DNA of 64,000 nt from Linum tenue (taxonomy: Eukaryota > Streptophyta > Magnoliopsida > Malpighiales > Linaceae): positions 9,144,937 to 9,208,936 of the forward strand of contig CAMGYJ010000009.1 of NCBI GenBank assembly GCA_946122785.1. The letters are read 5' to 3'. The notes under the pieces are model-generated. The model ran no database searches. It was not told where the DNA came from and saw only the letters and a list, made by a program, of their open reading frames with translations. The position numbers were made by a program, and so were the translations under genes. This document shows positions 33,481 to 44,110 of this stretch, one piece after another; position 1 is the stretch's first letter; every line of letters begins with the position of its first letter.

Positions 33481-34935
33481 TGCACCACTTTAAAACTCCG
33501 GATTAAGGCCCAAGTATAAACCTTAACCGAGTGCAGTACAGGGCAAGTATGTTTAAATATCGACCCGGGCCGGTTCATGTACCCCTACTTCAATTGTATA
33601 TACATTATCTAGCATTTGGTTTTTGGTGAAAACAACAATCTAAAGCTAAAGTGCTTGCAAAGATAAATGGATTTGACACTAATTGAGAAGGCTTCACCCT
33701 AGTGTTGCTCCCCCTAGCTAGCAATTACGACTTGTTGGATCGAATAGGCGTGTGTGGTGAGGGGGTTGTAAACCGTAAGGAAGTGTAACAAGTAGCCAAG
33801 CGCCACTCTCTTAGTCTCTAGCTCTAGGAAAGGGGATACAATCCAAGCCACCAACATGACTCTCTCGACCTATTGATTAAGGATTGGTTAGACTTCACCC
33901 TCGAATAGGAGTTCGAACGACCACCCGCAATCAAACCCTAGGTGCTAATACAAAATAGGAGGGTTTCCCTGCATTAACCTAACTAGGAAACAATGAATTG
34001 TCTAAGAAAACCCAGCATTCGAGCCTCTTTCAAAGAAAGGAAGGGGGTTTTTTCTCTACCTATGTTAGAATGGCAATTAGATTGATAGGCTTTCACACAA
34101 CACAACACAACACAACACAATCATTCATGAATAATACCTCCACATTCACATTAAACACAACCACACACAAATCATTCAATCCATACAAGCATTCACATAA
34201 TTGTAGCTAGGGTTTACAGACATCCATGTGAAAGAAGGGACTACTCCTTGCTAAGAGAAGGGAAAACACAAGAGAGAAGAAGGAAAACCATCAAAGAGAT
34301 GGTAGCCTTGCTCCTTGTATTGAAGAGATCCTCCTTTGGGGGAGGAATTCCCAATTCCTTGCTTGAAGATGAAACCCTAACTTCTTCTCTTCTTTGGTTT
34401 GTCACTTTCCCGCTCTAGAAATCTAAAGAAGAAGAAGTTTCTCACACTAGGTCTCTCTCCCTTCTTCCTTCATCTCAAGCCACTTTTATACCCAGATCGA
34501 GTTCGATTCACGGTCCTAGTTCACGGCCGTGAACATCTGGCGGGGACCGTGAACTAGCACAAAAATGCACCGTGTCATTTAAGCTCTTCACAATCTCTGG
34601 CTTTGGTTCACGATATTACGACCGTGAACTGACTTGAGTCTAGTGAGACCGAAAATGGATCTGGACGCATGGCGCTTCAAAGTCTCTTGGTTTAATTCAC
34701 GGTTATCCTGATCATGAACTCTCTGATTCTGCCGTGATCTGCGACTGCCTCTATCCTTTGACCCAATTTTGCGTCTTTTCGTCTAACTTCCGACTCTGGG
34801 GCTGGTTCCACCTGCTTAAGTCTGAAACACGCTAAAACAAGGAAAACCTAGCATAAAACCAAACCTCTCGGAGTGAAAATGTCTCAAACGCATAAGGAAA
34901 ATGGTGATAAAAAGTGGACAATTAAGCCCCAATCA
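33481..34935 (-). repeat. Athila-like LTR a
   Basis: On the minus strand it begins TGATTGGGGCTTAATTG at 34935, right after a purine tract and hairpin at 34936-34973. The left border is less sure; TGCACCACTTT at 33481 gives TG...CA ends and a length of about 1455 bp. Inside are palindromic GTTCACGGCCGTGAAC-type motifs (near 34520) and a short CACAA array (34094-34120). Homologous to LTR b (35055-36225) and LTR c (43215-53112). Confidence 0.75.
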
Positions 34936-36225
34936 CTCGCCCACACTTAGACGTTAGCTTGTCCCCAAGCAAACCATTTTCAACTAAGGTAATATCTCAA
35001 CCTAACAAGATAACCTGAGGACAAATAAAAGGGCACAAAGTGGTGAACCTCAATGGATTTGATACTAATTGAGAAGGCTTCACATGTGTGTTGCTCCCCC
35101 TAGCTAGCAGTTATGACTTGTAGGATCGAATGAACACGTGTGGTAAGGAGGTTGTAAACCGCAGGGAAGTGCAACAAGTGAGCAAACACCACTCTTTCGG
35201 TCAATAGGTCAAGGGAATTCGATTCAAGCTACCAAAGTATCTCTCTTGACCTATTGACTAAGGGTTGCCAAGACTTCACCCTTGAATCGGAGTTCGGACG
35301 ACCAAATTACAACCAACCCTAGGTGCTAATATGAAAAAATAGGGTTTCCCTACATTAACCTAGACATGACACAAGATTTGCCTAAGAAAACCCAGCTTTA
35401 CAAGCCTCTTTCAAAGAAAGCGTGTTTTCTCTCTACCTAGGTTAGAATTGCAAAATAGATTGATAGGAAAACACAGAACACAATCTTCCATGAAAATACC
35501 ACCAATTCATATTAAAACACACCCTCACACAAATCATTCAACCCATATAAACATTCACATAATTGTAGCTAGGGTTTACAGACACCAAGTGAAATAAGAG
35601 ACTACTTCATGATAGGAGAAGGGAAAACACAAGAGAGAATAAGGGAAACCATCATGGAGATGCTAGCCTTGCTCCTTGTGTTGAAGAGATCCTCCTTTAG
35701 GGGAGGAATTCCCAAAATCTAGCTCAAGATGAAACCCTAACTTCTTCTCTTCTTGGTTTGTCACTTTCTCACTCTACAAATCTGAAGAAGAAGAAGTTTC
35801 TCACACTAGGTCTCTCCCTTTTCTCCTTTGGCTCAACCTCCTTTATATACCCAGATCGGGTTCAGTTCACGATCTTAGTTCACAATCGTGAACTGAAAGC
35901 CCAGAACGCGAACCAACGATGAAACGCACCCAGTGAAAACCTTTTTTGCTCTGGATGCCGGGTTGTTCACGGGTATCGCATCCAATTCACGGTCTTAGTG
36001 ACCGTGAACTCATAGCCCAAACCGTGAACTGCTGTTGTTTCCACATTTAACTTGATCTTTCTCCCTTTGGTCCAAATTTCGACTCCGGGGTTGGTTCCAC
36101 CTGCCAAAGTTTGAAAAACACCAAAACAAGGCACAACCCACCGTAAAACCAAACCTCCCGGAGTAAAAATGCTTCAAATGAATAATCAAAACATGGGTAA
36201 AAAGTGTACAAATGAGCCCGAATCA
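34936..36225 (-). repeat. short internal remnant and partial Athila-like LTR b
   Basis: 34936-35054 is the last 120 bp of an internal region (hairpin, purine tract, CTCAATG) that runs straight into the middle of a second LTR at 35055. LTR b ends at 36225 with the same TGATTCGGGCTC start on the minus strand and is again followed by the hairpin and purine tract. The join CTCAATGG/ATTTGATAC has matching AATG on the two sides, so a deletion between two tandem copies is likely. Confidence 0.75.
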
Positions 36226-38274
36226 CTCCCACACACTTAGACGGTTGCTTGTACCCCAAGCAAACCATTTTCAACCTAGGTGATATCTCAACCTAACAAG
36301 ATAACTTGGAGACAAATCAACAGGCAACTAAGCGGTGAATCTCAATGACTATTTGGGCATCGACACATGAACTGCATCAACAATACTGGCATCCACCACA
36401 AATGGCATTCGATTGCATCAAAAATGGGCAAATGAAAAGTTCTCACGCTATTCACAAATCAATGCAAGTCTCAACCAGACTACTCACCGACCACAACTAA
36501 CCGACCACATACGTCCTCACCGGGGTAAAATAGGACATGCAATACAAGAATGAATCACTCACTCTCGACTAGTGGGGTCAGGACCTTTTTGGTGCAAAAG
36601 ATGTGCACAATCATCAACACTCAGCCCTATCGTCTCTCTACCACGGTGCAAACCTCTAAATGCTAGATTTCACGGGACGGTTGTCATCACTAGCTTGTCC
36701 GGAGGTCTTAGACACGGGTTCAAATGACTGGCATTTGTCTTGCACATTGGGAAAAGGCTTTTTGGATGGTGGTAAACATGGCATGAGGTCCTACATCTTC
36801 AACCTAAAACCCAAGGTTCTATGTTCTCCACTAAGAACCTTTCATACAAACAACGGCCACTAGCATCGGACAAAAACCACACTTCCCTTCTTCCAAACCA
36901 CTACCAATCACGAACCATATTCAAGCGCAATACTTCGGCCTATCTTGCTATTCACATTTCAAACCTAGTAGTGAAGGAGATCATAAAACAATTTAGGTGT
37001 TTCAATGGCTTAAGTGCCAAGAAACCTTTTCTAGAGCATACACTTAGACTTTTGTGGCCACTCTCTACTTTTATTTACCCCATTTTATTACTTCTTTTTC
37101 ATTTCTTTTCTTTCTTTTTCTCTATTTTTTTCTTTTTCGATGGAGGTACTACAGAGTTAAACACATGCTACTTCTTTCATTTAACGAACAATGCTCTCCT
37201 TCTAAGAACCTTCCTCCGACACTACCTTCTCATTTCTAGCAAGAATCGTGCAAAACCATCTATGTAGGACCTCAAAGGAGCTCAAAAGCGAGAACTCTGA
37301 GACGCAAGGATGATTCACACTTTGACACGAAGAAATGATGGGTGGGGGTCTTTCTTTCAATCAACATTAAGCTCAATCAAGCACATAGCTCCTAGCATTA
37401 GAAAGACCCCCAAAGTCACACGGATCAAAGGGGTTGACTAGGGGATAAAATAACAATCAACTTTTGGGCGTGCACTAACCCTATGCCTCAATCATACTCA
37501 CTAGTGACAAAGATGAATGTTATGCACCATGGCGAGAGGTATCTATCACACATGAAAAAGACGATCGACACAAAACTCACATGGCTAACTAGCCGCCCAT
37601 CATACTCACTAGTTGCCCAATCATCTATTACAATTTCAATGCATGGCAATTGTAATAAAAAAGTAACCAAGTCAAGACATCCATTCATTCAAGCACACAT
37701 GAGAACTAAACTTCTGCACAACCTTTATGCATTCTCAGTCATCATAATAGGATGCACTCGATCACATGCAACAATTCAAGATCGATGCTAAATAAGCACA
37801 AGATTCACCCACCAACCGGCCAATTTGATCATGCATTAGTTGGAGCCCTCAAATTTTTCAAATTTGGGCTTACATCAAGGCTCCAAGCATTCATTCACAC
37901 ACACAAACATAATAGTAAACTAAACCCCCCCCCCCCCGGCACTTAAGCTCGACATTGCCCTCAATGGAGTAAAATAGGAGGTAGAACGATGTTACCGCAT
38001 GGTTTGGTGAATGAAAGTTGGAGAATTTCCCGAGGTAGGATGTTTGAGCTTCAAGGGAGAAACAAAACACAAACACAAGCACATTCTTGCTCGAGGCGAG
38101 GTTAATACACATAACAAAGTTTCACAATAAAATTTTAAATAAAGAACTCACAAGGTACCAGTTCGCACACTAATTAAGGAGAAAATAAAAATAAAAGAAT
38201 TTAGAGTTTTCAAGGGGAGAAGTGGGGTGAAAGAAATCGTCTATGCCACATGTCTCCTTCGACGGCTACCTCAT
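36226..38274 (-). other. Athila-like 3' untranslated region
   Basis: Minus-strand internal DNA without a convincing gene. Landmarks: the LTR-proximal hairpin at 36243-36262; a C/G-run internal purine tract at 37925-37945; a perfect CATTG/CAATG hairpin at 37953-37966; and an inverted TTGGAGCC/GGCTCCAA pair near 37839-37890. Pyrimidine-rich DNA at 37070-37140 makes several spurious frames. Confidence 0.65.
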
Positions 38275-40265
38275 CGTGGCAAGCTCACTCCTCATCATCC
38301 GAGAGGATGGCCTGGCGTCGAGCCATCCTCTCTCCGAGATCAGTGGTGCGGTTTAGCCGAGTAGTGACTCCCACATAATATGCCTCGACGCGATCCTCTT
38401 GATCCTTGAGGTAGGGTCCGAAGGTAGAGGGTCTGGCCCTTGATGATGATGATGCAGCTGATGATGGTGGTGTTGCGGTGCGCCGGAGGCGACCGAGAGC
38501 TCTGTTGGGTGGCTGCTACTGGGGAGGAATCTCTAGATCAGGCTGCACTGGTGCAGGGTCAACGCCCTCTAGGAACTCGACTCTTATCTCTCCCTGAAGT
38601 GTCGGGCCAGCCTGGTGATGATGGCCCCCAAGTGCATCGTGTTCACTCTATCCTGTCCCTCGCATCGAGCGAAGGTGGTAGCAACCACGACTCCTAGATG
38701 GAGCGGATCAGCTGATTGGTTCAGGGAATGGAGTGCTATCTGATATCATCTCATTTAGATCAATCCCAAGTTTCTAATTGAGTGACAAAGGATCCAATTC
38801 ATCCCATTTGAATAACTATGAATTTTGGCTAAGTGTTGATACAGGTTCAGGAAGGTCACTTTGCAAGCTTGTTCCCTACAAATGGCTCGATGGAAATGAT
38901 GTTTTGAAGGCTTGTTTGAACTATGAGATGTTCCTTTATATGTGGTATGTTTGGCTTGGCAAGGAGAAGTACAGAAGACCAATTTCCAGGCTCATCAAAA
39001 CCCTATGCCAAAACTGGAAACTGCAAGTTTTTGACTAAGTATTGAAGGCAGTTCGAGAATCTCGCTTTGAAGGCTTATTCAAAGAATATGGTTGTGATTC
39101 GAGTGTTGAGGATTATACCACATGAAAATGTGTATCATTTGGTGCAGAGACGTGGCATTGGTTGATTTAAACTCTACCTTGAAGTCTTCGAAAAAATTTT
39201 TGCAAGATCGTGTGAAGACTGGCCAAACTGACTTGCAAACCCGCAATCCAAGTCCTTTGAGGATTAGGATTCTTTTACCTTTTTCATGTTTGATTTTGAT
39301 TTCCTAGTTTCATTTTGTTTAGGACTTTCACATCAAGTTGTTATCTAGCCTAGGTCTATTTAAGGATGTTCCATTACATTGTAAGAGGTAGAATCAGTTA
39401 GTTGAATAAAACATGAGTTTTTGGTTCATTGAGATTTGGCTTTGTGAATTTTTGAGTTTCTTGGTGGATTCCGAGCAACTCGAAAGCTTGTATCGATCAA
39501 TTCAACACCTTGATCGTGGCCAAGCATCAACCTATCTATTTTGAGCCTTTCTCCGCGTGAAGAATTGCACGAAATTGACCATCTTCATCATTATAATCGT
39601 CCATAGTTTGCTGAGTTTTGAATTGAGTTAAGTTCAATTCGTTTGCTGCGTGATTCTGAGCCATAAGACCCAATCTTGGTCTTATCACTATCATCCCTCT
39701 GTTCGTGATCTAGTGCCTTGCCAGCAGGCTGGGAATGACATACCTCGTCGGGAGGGTGTGCAGGATCCTCCATGGTATCTTAAGCTTCACAGCATTGGTG
39801 TTGGTGCCTCTGAAGTCGTCTCCTTGGTACTCGGTGCGGAAAATGTCGTGGAAGGCCGCCTGGTAGTGGAAATTGACAGTGTACTCCCTCTCTGTCATCG
39901 TCATGTGGGTGGGGTCAATTACCATGCCTTGAGCGAAGCCATCATATGTCAGCACCCTTGGTTGACGCCCCAACATGAACTCCACGTAGGGTCTACTCCT
40001 CTTACTCCCCGGAATGACGTGGGAGAAAGTGGAGTAGAACTCCATGCAGAGCTCTCGGTAAATGAGCTCATCCATCACCAGCAGCTGCCTCCACAAGGGG
40101 TGACTGAGTACCCCTGATATTGATATCCGGCATCTGAACATGTTAAACATGTCCAGATCAAGCACCCAATGAGGCCCGACCTCACTGTATCTCCACTAGA
40201 TGAACTTGGTCCCGTACTTTGCGTGGTTCACCAAGTAGCCAATGAACTCATGCTCTATATCGACC
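38275..40265 (-). pseudogene. ATHILA-type ORF (ORF1-like), split by an insert
   Basis: The first part (40265-39710) encodes HEFIGYLVNHAKYG, then YRELCMEFYSTF and FMLGRQPRVLTYDGFAQGM, resembling the plant 'ATHILA ORF-1' family (PF03078 from memory), where a Y-R-E-L-x-x-E-F-x-S-T motif is followed by a small globular domain. The second part (about 38697-38275) continues with the family-like LGAIITRLARHF stretch and an acidic, Arg-rich tail ending SDDEE. About 1 kb between them is foreign. TAG at about 40197 and another near 38520 add to the damage. The protein's role in the retrotransposon cycle is not established. No reverse transcriptase was found near it. Confidence 0.65.
38698..39705. mobile_element. 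insert splitting the ATHILA-type ORF, possibly a copia-like LTR
   Basis: This segment interrupts the ORF. Around 39300-39560 it has the look of a retrotransposon LTR: TATTTAAGGATG as possible promoter, a leader with AATAAAACATGAG, and GAGCAACTCG. I find no clean terminal repeats or target duplication, so the class and exact borders are uncertain. The plus-strand frame 38778-39038 (86 residues) has no family I recognise. Confidence 0.35.
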
Positions 40266-40943
40266 ATCCTACAAAGCATCCAAACACACACCACACGTGG
40301 AAATAACTGTTAATTTCACATCAAGTGGAGAAAAGATTTCCCCCACACTCATGCTTCCACTACGGCCCTGTGCCTTGAAGGCTTTTCACAAGACCGACCT
40401 TTGGACAATTAAGCTTAAATGCACACAAAGCTCACCGAGGCATGGTTCTAGGTGAGCAGAGCGAGGAGTTGAAGGCAGAATGAGGTATTGTCTTTAACTA
40501 TTCTGTGCTTGGACGACTACCTGGGATTTGACAAGTGATCCACACCTCTTTTGTAAAAATGTTTTGAGAATGTTTTTGATGTGCATACTAGCTTCTGGAG
40601 TAGTTTGAGATATCCACAGGTGTGGAAAGTTGATAGGTGTATATTTGTGTGGTTGTGTAAGTTGTGACGACTATGGCATGTATTATTATGGTATACAGTT
40701 GTGGAGTATGAAAACTGTGGCTATAGCTATGAAAAGCCAATGCATATGGTTGTGAGTATATATGTTTGTGATGAATTATTTTGCAGGTCTAGTTGCAAGA
40801 ACTGTTAGCCCATTGCGCGAGTAATTCATGTCTAAATTTTATTTGGTTGATTTTTGGTAATTAATGTAACACCAGTTTTAAATTCCGTTGTAATTGTATG
40901 AAAAATATGATTAGGCAAAACGTACAGGGTAGGGTGTTACACA
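40266..40943 (+). repeat. right end of a chromovirus LTR
   Basis: The segment ends GGGTAGGGTGTTACA, the mirror of an LTR start TGTAACACC, and is rich in TGTGG and GTTGTG motifs. It may be the far end of the LTR that starts at 33237. TGTAACACCAG at 40864 is an internal echo of the LTR start. No gene seen. Confidence 0.5.
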
Positions 40944-41239
40944 TTATCTAAGGAAAAGAACAAAAAAAGGGATACAAAGACACTTAATAAAAAATTGAAA
41001 ATCGGCATTGTAAAGTGAATCAATCTCTTTGATGAACATCATTATCTTTACTTTTTCACCATACAATGAACTGGTCGGATTCTAATGTAATCGGAAGGGT
41101 TAAAAACGTGACTGTAGGAAACTAAACAAACATATTATTCACATCATATATATAATTATATTTTGAACTTAATATACCTGAGTACAATTAGAATTTTTGG
41201 CAATGAAGTTTTGTACAATTAGAATTTTTGGCAATGAAG

Positions 41240-41560
41240 TTACATATACATAGATCCAAATGCCCCCAAAACTGCTGCATTCCCAATGGCATAAAAATCA
41301 TGTTCCCGAGTATGGATTTCAGGAACAATGCAGTCGACATTGATGTCATCTTTAGCCAAGGCATGAAAAATACTTCCATATTCTTCTGCTTGATCAAGAA
41401 TGATGTTACTCACGTAATATTCTTTAGATATTTTTATTGGAGGGTTTGTTAGTAATGGTGATAGCTTTCTAGCTTGTATTTGATATGGAAGATTCAGTAT
41501 AACTAAATTTGAGAAGAGTATATAGGTGATAATGACCGATGATGCACTAGGAAAACCCAT
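41240..41560 (-). CDS. small secreted protein, copy E
   Basis: An open 106-residue copy, about 20 residues different from copy C. The signal peptide is kept (MGFPSASS start, hydrophobic core, cut after QIQA), and the mature blocks RKLSPLLTNPP and DDINVDCIVPEI are unchanged. Differences cluster at residues 45-59, where D-E-R-S is replaced by Y-V-S-N. The TAA stop after FGSMYM is used although the DNA beyond it differs from the other copies, which supports this as the true end. Being open after the longest divergence, it is the best argument that the family is a real gene. TATA box at 41693-41699. Confidence 0.7.
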   Translation of the reverse strand: MGFPSASSVIITYILFSNLVILNLPYQIQARKLSPLLTNPPIKISKEYYVSNIILDQAEEYGSIFHALAKDDINVDCIVPEIHTREHDFYAIGNAAVLGAFGSMYM

Positions 41561-41692
41561 TTATCTGATTTTTTTTTTTTTTTGTATTTGCAGGATTAAA
41601 AGAGACTGAAAGGTCTATTAATTGATGGGTTATAATTGTGTCTCTCAGTTACTCATTTGGGATATGTGACTCCGCCATTATGATGGTATTCA

Positions 41693-41699
41693 ATTTATA
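41693..41699 (-). promoter_or_regulatory. TATA box of copy E
   Basis: TATAAAT on the minus strand about 133 bp before the ATG, conserved despite changes on either side. Confidence 0.55.
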
Positions 41700-42842
41700 G
41701 GGATCATGTTAATTTTCAAAATAAAGACGATTAGTTACTCTATTTTACTGGGTTGGTAATGCTTTTGATTGTTAACTTCATTGCGATTAATTTGTTCCAT
41801 GGGTATAAGCAAAAAACTTACATGGCATGGAACGAAAACATCTGTAAATTTTTTTTCCCAGTTGAACTGGAAAACTAATAAATGAGCATGAGTGCTATTT
41901 CATAAATATTGAGATACATTAATGAGATTTGATGCCATATCAATGCAACCATACGTATTAGAGCAACCCCAGAACGCATTTGCCATATTAAGAAGCTAAG
42001 TATGATTGTTATTAAGATTTCAACAGTTATGGGACATTTAGCCATTATTTCTGTTACAGATTGAGAAATCATACAAATGCATAAAAAATAACTAATAATT
42101 GGGGTACCTTTTTTATGGCCTCTACTATTACCTGTTATAGCTATTTTTAAGGACATAGAATTCAATGACCAGGATAGTGTCAAATTGATAATTTGAAACT
42201 GGGAATAGGTGGCAGGCCATTATTTTCGAGATTCGAGATGGATTGGGTGAGATGCAAGGAGCATGAATTCGAATACAAATAAAACCAACAACGGGCATAG
42301 TCGTTGACCAAATGTAATATTTATGGTTTTGATCACCTTTGTTCTTGTGTCTTGAGTTTCATTTTCATTTTCTCTCATGGTAGTCAAAATTTCCTTAGTT
42401 TTTTTTTTTTTTATTGTAGACTAATGACTTATATTGATTCTAATGAACTTGATTGTACTCTCACTGTATCATTTTAGTTCTTGTGACACTTGTTCTGCTA
42501 GCATTTCTCGCGAGAAATCATCACGAAATTCCACTCTTTATACTTATCCATTTACTGCTCTATCGGTAACTCATTCCTATCTTAACTCTCATTTTCATTT
42601 GAAGTGTTTATGGTTGTGATTTATTGATACCTATCGTTTTCCATGAATGTGTAAGCGGTGAATGTTGAAAACAAAGCAAAAAAAAGTTTCGTGATTATAG
42701 TGGCAACTTTTTAGTTTCATTTTGGAATTGCGCGATCTATTGACTTTGTTACATGAATGGCGCGATAATAGTAGTCTACCACCGTCTCCGATTGTTTAGC
42801 GATATTGACCGAAGAACTTGTATGAGAGACCAAGAATCTAGG

Positions 42843-43063
42843 CTGTTTGGGTTTGGAAGCAGATTAGCCCCTCAGCGTTGATTTCCCACCATCTCAACTT
42901 CAACTCCTCCTTCAATTACTCCAATTCCGGGACCAACTTGTTGTCCCCTTTCTTCACTTCTCCTTCTTGCCTCCGCTTGCTCCCTCTCTCGAGCTAGAAG
43001 TCGGAGGGTCCGGTTGATGTCCTCGTCCAGTTGTGTTAAAGGCGCTGGATTGCTCCGGGTCAT
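42843..43063 (-). pseudogene. Athila-like gag, N-terminal fragment
   Basis: The ATG at 43061-43063 follows the primer site by about 130 bp. The fragment encodes MTRSNPAPLTQLDEDINRTLR and a Lys/Arg/Glu-rich helix (LAREREQAEARRRSEERG), the usual Athila gag opening (acidic D-x-x-I-x-R-T followed by an Arg-rich helix). A TGA near 42872 and the junction with unit E end it; the remaining gag and all of pol are missing on this side. An upstream in-frame ATG at 43081 is possible. Confidence 0.65.
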
Positions 43064-43190
43064 GCACCTCCCTACACACACTTAAAGAACACAACACGTC
43101 TAGCACAAGCAAACACTTCACAACTTAACAAAAACAGAAATTAAAAGCTAGATTAACACCAAACAAACTTTTCACGATAACGGACCAAAG

Positions 43191-43208
43191 TCCCCGGCAA
43201 CGGCGCCA
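43191..43208 (-). other. primer binding site (Athila type)
   Basis: On the minus strand TGGCGCCGTTGCCGGGGA, the tRNA-Asp-type site usual in Athila elements, six bases from the LTR end. Confidence 0.9.
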
Positions 43209-43720
43209 AAAACTTGACTCGCTCTGACTATCACAATAAAATCCCACCTAACCTCCAAGTATAAAACTTAGATGGGTGCAATATAGGGAAAATATGTTTA
43301 AATATCAACCCAGGCCGGTCCATGTACCACTACTTCGACTGTTTGAAATATTATCTAGCGGATTAGTTTTGGTGAAAACAAAGGTCTAAAACTAAATTGC
43401 TTTGTAAAGGTAAAATGGATTTAACACTAGTTGAGAAAGCTTCACCCGGGTGTTGCTCCCCCTAGCTAACAGTTATGACTTGAATAATTGAACAACCGTG
43501 TGTGGTTAGGGGGTCATAAACCGCAAGGCTGTCTAACAAGTAGCCAAAGCTACCCTCTTACCCTCTAGGTTGAGGAATGAGATACGATCCAAGCCACTAA
43601 TGTGACCCTCTCAACCTATCAACTAAGGAGTGGTTAGACTTCACCCTCAAATTGGAGTTCGGATGGCCACTCACAACCAAACCCTAAGTGTTAATGCGAA
43701 ATAGGAGGTTTGCCCTTTAA

Positions 43721-44110
43721 CTAACTTATAATTGGAGGCATAAAATGCCCAAGTATAACCCATCTCTAATAGAGACTCTGAGGTTAAGGAGGGTTCTCTC
43801 TAAACTAGCTTAGGAGGCTTTGAATGCCCAAGGAAACCAATCTCTAGTAGAGACTCTTAGGTTAAGAAGGGTTCTCTCTAAACTAGTTTAGGAGGCATAG
43901 AATGCCCAACGAAACCTAGCTCAAATCGAGCCTCTTTGGATAAAGTAGCTTTCCTCTCTAAACTAGCCTAGGAGGCATGAAATGCCCAAGAACACCCATC
44001 TCAAATTGAGCCTCTTAACCTAAGGAGGTTTCCTCTCTAAACTAGCCTAGGAGGCATGAAATGCCCAAGAACACCAATCTCGAGTTGAGCCTCTTAACCT
44101 AAGGAGGTCT
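43721..44110. repeat. 79-bp tandem repeat, five copies, inside LTR c
   Basis: GGAGGC followed by RAATGCCCAA recurs at 43734, 43813, 43891, 43971 and 44050, spacing 78-80 bp. Each copy also has CTCTCTAAACTAG and an AGCCTCTT or AGACTCTT block. LTRs a and b have the block only once. Confidence 0.9.

Larger units (their letters stand above)
40944..42842. repeat. array unit E (partial, most diverged)
   Basis: Homologous to 15640-17670 of unit C, but with many small differences and lacking about 150 bp beyond the gene's stop. A 30-bp stretch ending GGCAATGAAGTT is duplicated in tandem (about 41182-41240). Its right edge, after CAAGAATCTAGG, joins the broken Athila gag at 42843. Confidence 0.88.

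Noticed and set aside
34094..34120. CACAA repeats considered as telomere- or centromere-type sequence.
   Set aside because: Only about five units are present, inside an Athila-like LTR.
37054..37239. A Phe/Leu-rich plus-strand frame.
   Set aside because: Pyrimidine-rich DNA (TTCTTTTTC runs) gives hydrophobic residues by composition alone.
38440..38697. Plus-strand frame of 85 residues considered as a gene.
   Set aside because: The minus strand here reads as the C-terminal part of the ATHILA-type ORF with family-like blocks; the plus-strand frame is its shadow.
43721..44110. Five regularly spaced repeats considered as a CRISPR-like array.
   Set aside because: Whole 79-bp units repeat without unique spacers, and the setting is a plant LTR.
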